A stretch of 64,000 nucleotides of DNA from Prorocentrum cordatum (taxonomy: Eukaryota; Sar; Dinophyceae; Prorocentrales; Prorocentraceae), in the NCBI GenBank assembly GCA_963575745.1, contig CAUYUJ010015502.1, positions 180,523 through 244,522 of the forward strand, in the 5' to 3' direction. Below, in pieces: positions 10,195 to 21,300 of the stretch (position 1 is the stretch's first letter; each line of letters starts with the position of its first letter). The translations under genes and the position numbers were made by a program. The notes beneath the pieces were generated by a model. That model did no database searches and was not told the origin of the DNA. It worked only from the letters and a program-made list of their open reading frames with translations.

Positions 10195-10505
10195 GGTCCA
10201 CACGAGACGTTCTTGGAACATGTCTGGCTTGGACCGTCAAGTTGTCACACCTCGGGCTCATGTTCTGAGAACGTTGCCCTTGTTCTTAGAACATGTCTGG
10301 GTTCTGAGAACACGTCGCTGTTCTTAGAACGTGTTTTTGGGTCCTAAGAACACGTCGTGGTACGTAGGCCTATCGAACTGCCCTGAGAACGTTGCTTGTG
10401 CTCTTAGAACATGTCTGGGTCCTGAGGACACGTCGCTGTTCTTAGAACGTGCTTGGGCCCTAAGAGCATGCCGTGGCAGCCCTAAGAGCATGTCGTGGCA
10501 GGCCT
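10195..10505. repeat. Array of GTTCTTAGAAC-type palindromes
   Basis: At least eight blocks of GTTCTTAGAAC, GTTCTGAGAAC or CCTAAGAACACG recur every 20-50 bases, interleaved with ATGTCTGGGT. The block order, including a final GGCCTATCGAGATGC..GG.CGGCC..CCCTGCT stretch, resembles 25385-25560, so the two are related copies. Confidence 0.8.
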
Positions 10506-10635
10506 ATCGAGATGCTGGGGCGGCCGGCCCCTGCTTCCAGGGGGGGGGGGGGCGGGGCCCTGGCCCGGGGTGGCGGGCGGCGCGGCGGCACCCCTTGGGA
10601 TAGGCCCCCGCAGAGCGGCTGCCTCCTCAGAGCTC

Positions 10636-10805
10636 AGGAGGGGAAAAAAACACACAGGCACAATGAATCGTCGAGTCCCCAAAGAATAGGGGAAAATATG
10701 GGAAGTGGGGGGGGAGACAGAGAAACCCAGAAAATATGGGAAAAGATGGGGAACATTTTTACTGGTGTGTATTTATTTGTGTGTCCTGGGGCCCCTTCAA
10801 CAGCG
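10636..10805 (+). repeat. IE introner-like repeat, copy 1
   Basis: Blocks CAGGAGGGGAAAAAAACACA, AATCGTCGAGTCCCC, GGAAAATATGGGAAGTGGG, GGGAGACA, TTTGTGTGTCCTGGGGCCCC and TTCA occur here in the same order as at 63827-63991, where the repeat coincides with an inferred intron. I see no exon around this copy. Confidence 0.85.
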
Positions 10806-10854
10806 CCGTGCAGGGCGCTGCCTCGAGGTCGGGTAGTGGGCCCTGGAAACGACG

Positions 10855-11060
10855 GGGCCGTTTTTGTTACCGGTTCCGTTTTGCCGTTTTTCTGCTGGTT
10901 CCGACGCCGTTTTGTTTACCGTTCCGTCGCCGTTCTTTGACCGGTTCCCGCTCCGGCTCCAATCCTGGAGCCGTTCTTGTTGCCGTTTCCGATCGCCGTT
11001 TTTGTTGCCGCTTCCATGTTCAAGGGACATTTTTTCGGAAACGGTGAAAAAACGGCCCTG
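10855..11060 (+). repeat. Degenerate CCGTTTTTGTT/GGTTCCG tandem repeat
   Basis: The motif GCCGTT or CCGTTCC recurs about every 15-20 bases with T-runs between. Diverged and non-coding. Confidence 0.7.
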
Positions 11061-11404
11061 CCGTTTCCGGGGCCCACTAAGGAGGAAAGGCCACAGGTGG
11101 CGTGTGCTGCACGGCCCGGGGCGTTTACGACACAGCCCTGCGCTGCTCGATTCCCTCTCTGGGCTCGTTCACCAAGCGGCGTCGCGTGTCGGGGTGAGTC
11201 TCAGGAGGGCGGACGTGCTGCTCTCTGGAGAAAAAGGTTGCCGTGCTGCTCGTTCCTGCGGAGGCGCCCTCCTCAGAGCAGAGGCTCCCAGTCGGGGGAG
11301 GGGGGGGGAGGTCGGGCAGAGCCGAGGGGGGGGGCGCCCGTTATTCCTGAGGGTGGAGGCTCCAGGGTCGCAGCTCCGTGATGGAGGTTTTCGGAGGGAC
11401 ACTT

Positions 11405-11515
11405 AAGAGGATCCAGGATCGAGGATCGAGGATCCTCCGCGAGGATCCAGGATCCAGGATCCAGGATCCAGGATCGAGGAGCCTACCGAAGGTCCTCGAG
11501 GATCGAGGATCCTCC
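11405..11515 (+). repeat. GGATCCAGGATCGA tandem repeat
   Basis: Roughly a dozen units of AGGATC followed by CAGGATC, GAGGATC or CTCCGCG. Because GGATCC is self-complementary, the array can pair with itself. Confidence 0.9.
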
Positions 11516-11607
11516 TGGGGGAGGTCTGTGGACAGTTTGGGGATTGTGATAGGGGAGTTTGGGAGTGTTCTCGGGGCCCCATTCCCTCAGGGAAATGGCG
11601 TCCCCCG

Positions 11608-11745
11608 CCCCCCTGGCATGTCCTGGGAAGGAGGAAAGCGAACCCCGTCTTGTGGTAACCCCATTTGGCATGTCCTGGGGAGGAGGAAACTGGCGAACCC
11701 CGTCTTGTGGTGCCCCCCCTTGGCATTTCCTGGGAAGGAGGACGG
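11608..11745 (+). repeat. ~65-bp tandem repeat, about 2.3 copies
   Basis: The unit TGGCATGTCCTGGGAAGGAG then GAACCCCGTCTTGTGGT occurs at 11615 and 11668, with a third partial unit at about 11720 (TGGCATTTCCTGGGAAGGAG). Confidence 0.85.
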
Positions 11746-11984
11746 GCGGGGCTGGTGGCGCGTTCAGAGGAGGGCGTGGCACGGGGGCGCGGCATTTTGA
11801 GAAGGCCCCCCTCAGAGCTGTTCAAGCTTGCTAGCGCGATCGCAGGGGGCAAGATCGAACAAACAAACTGATTACGTAGTAACGCTTCGCGTATCTCCAC
11901 CAGCCCATCCAGAAGCAGATCGCCAGGCGAGTTGCCTTGCCCGGGGAGATTTAGAAGCATACAGTGTAATAGCCGCCTTGGAAG

Positions 11985-12840
11985 TGTTTTCTCGGAGGCC
12001 TCTTGGAGACATCTTGGGTCTCTCTTTGGGTCCTCGCGAGGCCACTTGAGGCACTCTTGGGGCCCTCTCGGGACTCTTTTGGGGGGTCTAGGGGTCTTCT
12101 TGGGGCTCTTCGGGGGGTCTGGGAGGCCTCTTGAGGCAATTGTGAGCACACTGTTCAAAAAGAAAGGGAGCGGAAATTCAGATCTCCTCCCCCCCTCTCG
12201 GAGGCTCAAAAGTTGCGCCTTGGGGCCGTCTGGGGGCGCTCATGGGGAGCTATTGGGCGCTCTTGGGGCCCTCTTGGGGCTCTCTTGGGGCTCTCTTGGG
12301 GCTCCCCTAAGTCATGTTGGGGCCATCGTGAGGCCTCAAGAGCCCATCGGAAGCGAAACGACGAGAAGGCAGCAAGCGTCGATTGTCCTACGGTGTGGGA
12401 GCCCAATTGGCCTCTTGGGAGGGGTCCTTGGAGGGCTCGGAGTGCACGTGAAACCGTCGTGGGGCCGTCTTGAGGCCTCTTGGATGTTTGTCGAGTCTAC
12501 AGCCGTTTGCGAAATAAACGCCCACTTGTAGAAGGCCAGAGCGCCCCGCCCCCCGCGCTCCGCATCTCAATGTTGGCCAACGAATGCGCCAAAAGGGAGC
12601 CCGACGTGTTGCGAAGTAAACGCCCACTTCTGCACGGGGGTACTTCTTCCTCGTCAACCTTGAAATACGGGGGGAAGGGGGGCGAACTCTGTCGTCTTGT
12701 CACCGATACCTGAAATATGCGTGTATGGCAAACGACGGTATCTCGAGCCATCTTGATGTATCTTGAGCAATCTTGGAGGCCATCGTGGGCTCTATGAGAC
12801 CCTCTTGGAGCCATCTTGGGCCATCCTGAACGCTCGAACC
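11985..12840 (+). repeat. Degenerate TCTTGGGGCC repeat domain
   Basis: CTCTTGGGGCC-, CCTCTTGGAG- and CATCTTGGG-like words recur every 15-30 bases, most densely at 12050-12330 and 12410-12490, again at 12750-12830. The same word family builds 45253-45450, 48300-48870, 50455-50854, 51926-52875 and part of intron 1 of the TIR/LRR gene. Within it, GCGAA(A/G)TAAACGCCCACTT occurs twice (about 12510 and 12610). Confidence 0.75.
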
Positions 12841-13989
12841 CCTCCGTCCCCCCCCCTCCTAAGCCTGGGGGAGGGGGGAGGGGAAGGTGTCAAGACACCC
12901 TCCTAGATAGCAAGCCGTCTTGCTCACTCCCACCCGCCCTGCCAACGCAAATGAACACCCGAGCCTCAGCATGTTCAGCGCTCGTCTTTGGATGGACAGC
13001 TACTGGGAACCAAGACCGAGCCCATGCCCGCGACGCTGGCCCGAGCGTGATGCGCCACGTGCGCCAGGTGTGCCGCATACCCCAGCCGTGCCAGATGCGC
13101 CACGTTCGGGGCACGTGCAGAGCGCGTCAGGTGCGCTTGCGCACGTGACAGCACACATCGGGAAATATGCCGGCCCCCACCATCCATGTCGAAAACCAAT
13201 GCCCATCATTGTGTCTGGTGGGCCTGCGCACAACTGTTCATACGCCGCCACCCCCGCCGTCCCTGCCAAAAACCGCTTGACAGTGATCGCGGGGTGGCCG
13301 CGCACGATCCAGATTTAGCCGCGACGTGTATTTTGTGTTGTGCTTTGGTAGAGATGGTGGCCATGCGCACAGCAGGCAATATGCTGACACCCCCGCTGTC
13401 CCAGCTAAATAACAATACAAAGTCCTCGTGGGCCTCACGAACATGACTCAAGACTTTGCCCCAAGGTGTACTTTGTATTGTTTTTGTCAGGGGTGCTGGG
13501 GGTGCGGAGCATAGGGTCGGCACTGTTCCTGGTTGGCTGCCAGTGGCATGGGGAACGGGGTGTACATTGATAGGGAGCAATGATCAATCCCCTCCCCCGA
13601 GCAGGGGAGGGAGCTCCAGGGGTGTGGACAGAGAGAAGACACAGTTCGGTAAACCACTCTACATCCTCGTCCTGAGCGTCCTCATCCTCATGTTGATTCC
13701 CCCTTCCCCTCCTGATCCTCCTGATCCTGCGTCTCCTTTTTCTCCTCCTGGTGTTCATCCTCCTCATGAGTAGGCGGTTGCTGGTTCTCGGATCGCCGCG
13801 CCGTCATCTTCGAGGCCTCTTCTTGCTCCGCCTCCTCCGCCTCCCCCCTCCTCCGAAACCCGTTGTCCTTATAGGGTCATTCGTCCGCGTTGCATCCGCA
13901 GAGGTGTCGGTAGGGCGGGCCTGGCGTTTCGCTAACAAGAGAGACCCCCATTACCAGTTGAACTGTTTGAAAGTGTATGATATTGAAGA
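12841..13989. other. No gene seen; weak internal repeats
   Basis: GTGTATTTTGTGTTGTGCTT (about 13326) and GTGTACTTTGTATTGTTTTT (about 13468) are related, and AACAATACAAAGT at 13410 is an inverted relative. No gene is supported. Confidence 0.4.
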
Positions 13990-14345
13990 TTGGAATGTGC
14001 AACAGCTTCAAGTATGGGGGGCGGTTCGTTTTCAGAACGTGGCCATCGTTTGAGCGCCGCGCACATTCGATTTCAAAAGTTCGCAACAGCTTCATGGATG
14101 GAGGATGGTGTATGTTCAAAACGTGGCTCTCACTTCAGCGCCGCGCACATTCGTCTTAACAGGTGCAGTGGTTTCAAGGACTCGTATGGCCGACGTCTCA
14201 AGAGTGGTGTTCTGGCGCGGCTTACGACTGTCAGGACGCAACCCTCATGTTGATTCGCGGTGTTGAAGTCCCAGGACTGGTGTCCTGGACGACTCGGGAT
14301 TATGAGGACGCAACAATTCCGTTGATTCGCAGCGTTGGATTCCCA
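13990..14345 (+). repeat. Two consecutive tandem duplications
   Basis: First pair: CAACAGCTTCA...ATGG through GCGCCGCGCACATTCG occurs at about 13998-14072 and 14090-14155. Second pair: AGGACGCAAC..., GTTGATTCGC and TCCCAGG occur at about 14232-14277 and 14299-14349. Both are diverged two-copy tandem repeats. Confidence 0.75.
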
Positions 14346-14499
14346 GGGGTCCCAGACGGTTGTCTTCAAATGGGGCACTTCCCGCAATGATAATGCAGTC
14401 TCGCAGGGGCTCGTGAAAGGAGCACTTGAGGGAGGGCTGATTGTAACAGTGTTGATGCATCTTGGGGTTACCCTTGTCCTCCTCTTCCTCGTCCTTCTC

Positions 14500-14905
14500 A
14501 TATGATTGTTATCATCATCAGCATCATCATCATCAGCATCATCAGCAGCATCATTATATTCATGATGATCATCTTCCTTTTGATACTCGTCCGTCCTCCT
14601 CCCTCTGATCACGCGTTCTCGGCTCGCCGCGCAGTCATCCTCGAGTCCTCCTCTTCCTCATCCTCCTCATCCTGCAACTCCTCATGATCCTCCTCTGTTC
14701 TCCTCCTCCTCCTCCTCCTCCTCCTCCGAATCCTCCTCCGTCCTCCTCCTTGTCCTCCTCCAGATCCTCCTCCTCTTCCTCATCTTCCTCCTCCTCCTCC
14801 TCCGTCTTCCTCCTCTTCCTCCTCCTCCTCCTCCCGATCCTCCTCCGGATCCTCCTCCGGATCCTCCTCCGGATCCTCCTCCGGATCCTCCTCCGTCCTT
14901 CGCCG
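14500..14905 (+). repeat. TCA/CCT microsatellite with a CTCCGGATC minisatellite
   Basis: ATCATCATCAGC gives way to CCTCCTCCT, then to about five units of TCCTCCGGATCC at about 14836-14895. No coding content. Confidence 0.9.
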
Positions 14906-15362
14906 TCCTTCGCCCGATCCTCTTCGCCCCCCTCGAATGCCGCACGCCTCCGCCGGCGGCCGCCCTCGCCTGGCCGAGCCGGGCCGGCTGCCGCGCGGCT
15001 GCCTCGGCGCTGCCTCGGGGCGGCCTCGGCGCTGCCTATAGGCGAGGACATGGTCAACCGCAAGCAGCGCTGCGTCCGGGACGGGGCCACGGCGTCCCTG
15101 CTGGACCCCGGCCGTCCCTCCCCAGCCCCTCCCTCATCCTCCACCCCTCCCTCCCCTCCTGCTCCTTCCTCTCCGCCACCCCCGACCCCTGCCTCCTCTG
15201 GGAGGGGCGATCGCGATCTTGGCGCTCCCGACCTGCGCCACCCAGGGGGGCGGAGGAGCGGCCGTTCGTCCTTTGGTCGTCGGCGGTCCGACGAGGCCGA
15301 GCGTCGGCGGACGGGGCGGCGGCGAGGTCAGAAGCGGGTGCACGACCTTTCAGGGGTCGTTG
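14906..15362. other. No gene seen
   Basis: GC-rich spacer between two CCT tracts. I recognise nothing in it. Confidence 0.4.
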
Positions 15363-15533
15363 CTTCCTCCTCCTCCTCCTCCTCCCTCCTCCTCCTCCCT
15401 CCTCCTCCTCCTCCTCCTCCTCCTCCTCCTCCTCCTCCTCCTCCCCTCCTCCTCCTTCTCCTCCTCCTCCTCCTCCTCCTCCTCCTCCTCCTCCTCCTCC
15501 TCCTCCTTCTCCTCCTCCTCCTCCTCCTCCTCT
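15363..15533 (-). repeat. (CCT)n microsatellite
   Basis: Pure CCT/CTC units with rare CTT. It is the reverse complement class of the many GGA tracts. Confidence 0.97.
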
Positions 15534-16860
15534 CGAGCGCGCGCTGACTGATACAAGAAATGCAATGCACTGATCAGTCTGGAGCTGCCCCGGGCCTTCG
15601 ACTACGCCGGGCACGCCGCTGCGAACCAGACCCGCGAACGCACGCAAACGACTACGACGATGCCTTCTTCTCCACTGCCCTGGCCTTCGAGTGTTAACAG
15701 CCATCCATCTTCTTACTGTGAGGGTTCAGCGCCCTTGAGCTAGGCACAACAGGACTCCTCCGATTCACGTGCGTTTCTCCTTCTCTTCCCTCGTCCTGGG
15801 ACCCCTGGACCGACTTACTCCATCGAGCATGGCGCTCCCACGGCTGAAACTGGCATGCCTAGTGTTTTTGGTGCAGAGCCGAGCCGAGCTTCTCCCGTCC
15901 CCTCAGAGCCATGCGTCGCAAGAACGCAACGGTCGGGTTTCGCAGGCTGTGGACGGTCAAGACACGAGATGCAATACGAAAGCTCACGGTCAAGATACTC
16001 GTGGGCCTGGGTCGTCGTCGGAGAAGGCCTTCGGTCGGACAAGAGTGGGGCAGTGGGAAAGGAGGAGGAGGAGGAGGAGAGGGAGGAGGAGGAGGAGAGG
16101 GAGGAGAGGGAGGAGAGGGAGGAGAGGGAGGAGAGGGAGGAGAGGGAGGAGTTGCATGCAGCTGGTGTCTGCCGCGCCGCCGGGCTGTCTCCTCGATGCA
16201 CGGCCGCCTCCGGCGCCGGGGAGGCGCTGGGAACGACAGTCGCGTGCAGTTGATCTTCCCCTCAGCTGCCCCCCACCCCTTCCAGCGCCCCGACCCTCCT
16301 CCTCCCTCGTCCTCCTCGTCCTCATCCTCCCCTTCCCTTCCTCTCGCCTCCCTCTCCGTCCTTGTCCTCTTCCTCCTCCCCCTCCCTCCCTCCCCTTCCT
16401 CTCACCTCCTTCCTCTCCATCAAAAGTCGCCCCCCAGGCCTCTCGGGGCACTTTTCTGGCCAGAATGTCCATGCGGATCCAACCGTGGCCACGAGGACGC
16501 CCCAGAAGGCCCGAAGAGGTCACCAAAGCATCCCAAACCCTCCGTCCTCGATCCTTTTCCCCTCCCCCCTTGAAATCCGACGGCGTGAAACATGCAACCT
16601 CGTTGGAAATCACGGCGCGAGCCTTAGCTCCCAACTTCCAGTGGCAGGTTCGATCCGGATCGAAGTTTGATGTCGTCCTCCTGTTAGAGTTGTTGCATTA
16701 TTTGGCGAGGTTGTACATACTGTATGCGAGCGCTGCCCGTCATGCTGCTTCTTATGATTCTTCGTTCTCCCTCCCTCCCTCCGCTTCTGAGACTGCTGCT
16801 CTTATGCCCCGAGCAGTGTTTGCATTGAGGGCCTTCCACTTGTCTTCTAAGGAACTGGGC
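15534..16860. other. No gene seen; GGAGAG minisatellite inside
   Basis: A GGAGAGGGA tandem run lies at about 16058-16150. A long open frame crosses 15769-16908, but it reads through that tract and then pyrimidine-rich DNA, with no domain, so I do not call it. Confidence 0.45.
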
Positions 16861-17053
16861 TTATGTCGGGCCTGTCCCCCTACAGGGGGCTTTTCGACGA
16901 AAAAATAAAAAATACAAAAATACCCAAAGAAGGGCAACAAATACCTACAAAACAGTCCCCAGACTATTTTGGGACTATGTTTTGATTTTTGTTTGGGGGG
17001 GTATTTTTTTTTCGCCGAAAAAATCCCCCTGTAGGGGGACACGCCCGACGTAG
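16861..17053. mobile_element. F1 (hAT-like) inverted-repeat element, complete
   Basis: Left end TTATGTCGGGCCTGTCCCCC, right end AGGGGGACACGCCCGACGTAG; the inverted repeats extend inwards through TTTTCG-CGAAAAAAT (about 45 bp in all). The interior carries AGTCCCCAGACTATTTTGGG. The flanking octamers AACTGGGC and AAGTGGCT match at only five of eight positions, so the target duplication is uncertain here. Confidence 0.9.
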
Positions 17054-17639
17054 AAGTGGCTGGCTCGTCCGGCTGGCCCAAAAACGACCCAGCAGGGTGC
17101 GACGCGAAGATCCGAGTTCAAATATACTGGGAAACGTGGAGCGAGAACCAGGAGGGGGGAGGGAGGAGGGAAGGGAGAGGGAGACGAGAGGGAGGGAAGG
17201 GAGGAGAGGGAGAGAAGGGGACGGAGGAGTAAAGGAGCATGAGACAGAAGAGGAGCAAGAGGAGCACGAAGACCAAGGGGGGGGGCAGCGTGTGCCGGTC
17301 CGGCTGGCTCGTCGACGCCCGCCGCCGCCCGTCGCAGCCCGTCTGGGCCGTTCCGCCCGGCCCGCCGCCGCCCGTCGCCGCCGCCCGTCTGGGCCTCTGT
17401 GCGCCGGCCCGGACCGCTCGGCGCCGCCCTCTTCGCCGCCGCATGTTCGTCGCAGGTTTGATGGAGGAGGAGGAGGAGGAGGAGGAGGAGGAGGAGGAGG
17501 AGGGGGAGGGGGGGGGGCAAGCTAGGTGCGCTCGCGTCATATCTGACGTCCTACCCCTCCCTCCCATCCCTTACCATGGCGCTGATTTTCTCTATCCGCG
17601 GACGCGTGTCGTAGCGGACCTGTGGCTCCGCGCGCGCGT
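17054..17639. other. No gene seen; GGA tract inside
   Basis: A GGA tract lies at about 17461-17512 after a CCCGTCGCC-rich stretch at 17315-17440. Nothing else is recognisable. Confidence 0.45.
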
Positions 17640-17892
17640 GCGTAGTGGGTGGTGGTGCACGTGCGTGCGTGCGTGCGTGTGTGCGTGGTTGTCGTGGTGG
17701 TGGTGGTGGTGGTGGTGGTGTGGTGGTGGTGGTGGTGGTGGTGGTGGTGTGGTGGTGGTGGTGGTGTGGTGGTGGTGGTGGTGGTGCTGGTGGTGGTGGG
17801 TACTGGTGCTGGTGCTGGTGGTGGTGGTGATGGTGGTGGTGGTGGTGGTGGTGGTGGGTTGGTGGTGGTGGTGTGGTGGTGGTGGTGGTGGG
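17640..17892 (+). repeat. (GGT)n microsatellite
   Basis: GTGGTGGTGG with occasional GTGTGG and GCTGGT. It encodes only Val/Gly/Trp or His/Thr/Pro runs. Confidence 0.97.
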
Positions 17893-18255
17893 CGGCGCGC
17901 GCGGATGGGCGCGCGAGAAAAGGCCCGCGCTGGGGCGAGAACGCCATCCTGAACGACGGAGGCCAAACACCGATCCGAAAATGAGGCCCACGCTGCAGCG
18001 GGAGCACGATTCGGAACGATTCGGGAGCAGAAATGAGGCCGGCGCCTCAACGAGAGCAGCATTTTGGGAAAAAATGACGCCGGCGCCTCAGCGAGAGTCG
18101 TTTCCCGGGATTTCCCGGGCATCCTGTGTGTAAAAAAACAGTACGCGGAGGGTGCGCGGCCATCACCCGGACGCCATCAGGGGAAGAGGGAGAGCATTTT
18201 CATATTGAGTAATTGTGGAGGGGGGGGGAGGGGGAGGGGGAGGAGGAGGAGGAGG
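17893..18255. other. Diverged short tandem repeat and purine tract next to the retrotransposon
   Basis: Blocks of AAATGAGGCC...GCGCCTCA(A/G)CGAGAG recur at about 17979, 18030 and 18072. A G-rich run at 18218-18240 passes into GGAGGAGGAGG at 18241-18256, which forms the flank at the 3' end of the retrotransposon. Confidence 0.6.
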
Positions 18256-18390
18256 AGTGGAGTGGAGCAATCGGACGTAGTCCGTTCGGGAAACAAGAGA
18301 CGCCAGGGAGGGCCATCCAGAATTTCTCGGAGTGGCGTGGGTGGCGACATCCCACGGCACACCGCGACAGGCCCCCCCTGGCCTCACAAT
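18256..18390 (-). other. Retrotransposon 3' UTR
   Basis: From the ORF2 TAA (18393-18391) to the CTCC-rich end on the minus strand. The last element-like bases read CAATTGCTC-type then CCACTCCACTCCTCC. No poly(A). The 3' end may be a simple repeat, as in several LINE clades, or may be target DNA. Confidence 0.55.
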
Positions 18391-21300
18391 TTACTCAGAG
18401 GCACCGCTAGGAGCCGCGAGAGACGCAATCGCGGCTTCGGCTGCCGATTCATGCATAGCGGCTAGAACAGACTTGCTGGGACCCGATCTGGACGGATGGA
18501 GGCCTCGTCTGATCCTGCTGAGGTTCTCGAGGCCTTTGCCAGTGGGTCCCAGGGCCCTGCGCTCTCCCACTTGGTGGGTGAGAGGGCAGGGGTATTGTAA
18601 GTTTTTGACCTGGTGTGTGGCCGTATGGCCGCACTTGACACAGAAGAACATTTGCCACTTGGGGATGGCGGCCAACACGTGGGAGGGGTGTATCGCCTTG
18701 CCACTGATCACACGGGGGCCCCTCGACCACAGGACCTCACCACACGCGGCAAACTCAGGAAGGGGGCTAGGCGGTACACACTCCGTTGCGGCAGCTGGAA
18801 TTATCTGGCAAGCGTCGACAATAATGTGACAAGAGGAACATCGCCATTTATCTACACACCGAACGAATTTGTGCTGAGAATCCGCGATCGCGGTCTGCAA
18901 CTGGGAACGAGGGGCAGCCTCTTGAGTGGGTTGCCTCTCTGGCCACAGACCTCGTGGCTCTGCATTCTTTCCGAAAGAACGAAGAATTAGGCGTGCCCGC
19001 TGGCGGACGATCGCCGCGATAGCATCATATTCATCAGTCCTGGGCACGGGCGGGAGGGCTAGGGTGGCCGACTTGTGGGCCGCGTCTCCCGCGAGCTCGT
19101 CGGCTTGCTGGTTACCGAGAGCTAGGAATTTCTGAAAGCCGTGCAGGGTCAGAGGATCGGCGTGGGATGGGGTCCAGAGCACCGTGACCGAGAGAGCACC
19201 ACGCGGTCGATCCTGCACGAGATGCCGTATTCTCAGCCAGAGATCACCATTCGTATTCTTACCTTTGAGGCTACCTGGCCTGAGACATCTACCATTCTGC
19301 CAACCACGCTGCAAGGCTAGGTGGTCGGTGACATAGGTGAAATCCTGATGGCAAGTCTCTAGTGCAAGGCAGAACGCATACAATTCTCCTCTTGGGACGG
19401 TCTGGCGGGGGCCTGGGAGGGGAGCAAGGAGGCCCGAGTGGAGGGCCCAGGAGGCCGAGGGAGGGTCCCAACGAAGAGCAGCAAGGCCAGAGCCAACGCG
19501 ACGTCTCCTAACGTCGTCGGAATAGGCTCCGCCAGACCCGTCGCCAAAAATAAACAACTCACCCTCGCCATTACGAGCACCTTCCCACGTCGGCAAACCC
19601 TCCCGCACCTCACCAACAAACTCCCACCCGTCCCTCCCAGTCAATGGCTCAAAAGAGGGCGTAGTGAGAGCAGAAGAGGGAAGGCCGCGGAGCCACAAGG
19701 CGGGGTCGGCATCGGCGCCCGCTAGGGCTCGCGACAGTAGCTTGTCGCTGGCCTCAAACTCGGGCCCAACATTCGCATCGCATTGCCACATGCGGTGAAA
19801 CAGGGTTTCAGGGACGCGAGCGCAGCAGCGGTCGCAGTTCCTGTCGATCTGGTAGCCTGCGTTGTGGAGGCGGTCTCTGGTCCACTGTCCTCCGCTGATG
19901 ATGGTGTTGTTGAGGGCCCAATCGCTGAAGTCGCCGTTCGCGAGGAACCTCCTTTGCTCGATACGGATAGTGACCATGTCTGCGCCTCCTGCAAGCGCGT
20001 CTCCGTGGATGTGTGTAGAGGCCTGCCTCCAGAGGAGTCGGTGTAGATCTTCGCTGAGGTCTTGCAATACTGTGTGGATGTCGGCGTCGAGGAGGTCAGG
20101 GTCGTCGGCGGAGGGGAGGTTCCACTCCTCGATGTAGCCGTCCTTCGTGCGCCTCCACGTCGTAGCGGAGGTCGGCTCCCAACTGGCTTCTAGGAGGGTC
20201 GCGATGGCCGCGCCAGTGGGGCCCTTGACCTCGCACCACAGCTTGGGGCCAGCGGCGAGCAGGGTAGTCTTGATCCTTGGCCAGGCTCTGATGATCCTGG
20301 CGTGCGTGTTCGGGTGGCGCATCCAATGCCGAAGCCAGGCCTCGAGGAACTCTATCCTCAGGGAGACGCCAGGGTCCACGCCGTCAAAGGTGGCGCCGAG
20401 GAGGGAGGTGAGGCAGCGACCCGCGGCAGCGCCCGTCGCAGCTATGGCGGCCTGACGACGCCAGCGGAGGAGAGCGCGCCGAGCGAGGCCGTGAACTTGA
20501 TGCCCGAATACTCCTTCAGGGAGAGCGCCAGTGCGCCACAGGCCAGCGGAAATTCGGGCCTGCTGTGCAGTGCTCCGTAGTCGATGTATTTTGCGAAACC
20601 TGGCGGTGGCCGACTTCTGACGCTTCCTGGCTTTGGCTTGTACTCGTCGAGTAGCCGCGGCGGCGTCCACGCCTAGGTCAACGGCCGTGGACGTCGCAGT
20701 AACTGGAATGTCGTACTGTCGCATCTTCTTGGCAAGCAGGTGGCGGACCTTGGGTGTGGAGCCGATGAGGACGGTCTTGTCTGAGATAGGCAACTCGAAC
20801 TCCTTCAGGCCGTCGCAGAGCGTCCTGGCAGCACGGGGGGGGTGCTTCTGCAACGCCCGTAGGACACCTTCAACTCGTAGTACAGTGTCGTCCACGAAGG
20901 TCCACATCTGGGCAAGCTCTGCCTGAGCTTGAGCATGTCGAAGAATAGGTAACAAAATAAGCCGTGCCAGGGTAGTGCCGTGGGGGGAGCTTGCAATGAT
21001 GCCCTTGGAGGCGAAGATAGGCATGCTCACCCATTGACGACTGCGCAAGAATCTGGGCGCCAGGTAGAGCTGCACCTCCAATAATAGAATGATGGGAGGG
21101 AAGCCACTGTTGAGGCCGACCATGATCAGGTTGGCGAGCTTGATATTGTCGTAGAATTTCTGGATGTCTAACAGCAAAGTCGCGGACTGAATGCCGAGCG
21201 CTGAGGCTGTCTCGTCTAACAAGGCCCTATGTAGAGCGGCTTGGAGAGCTGAGGAGCCTTTGGTGGCTGTAGTCCAAAAATCGTCAAGTCCTTGCGTCCA

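Noticed and set aside
14505-15547. Leu/Pro/Ser-rich frames across 14.5-15.5 kb
   Set aside because: They cross CCT microsatellites and the CTCCGGATC minisatellite; no domain.
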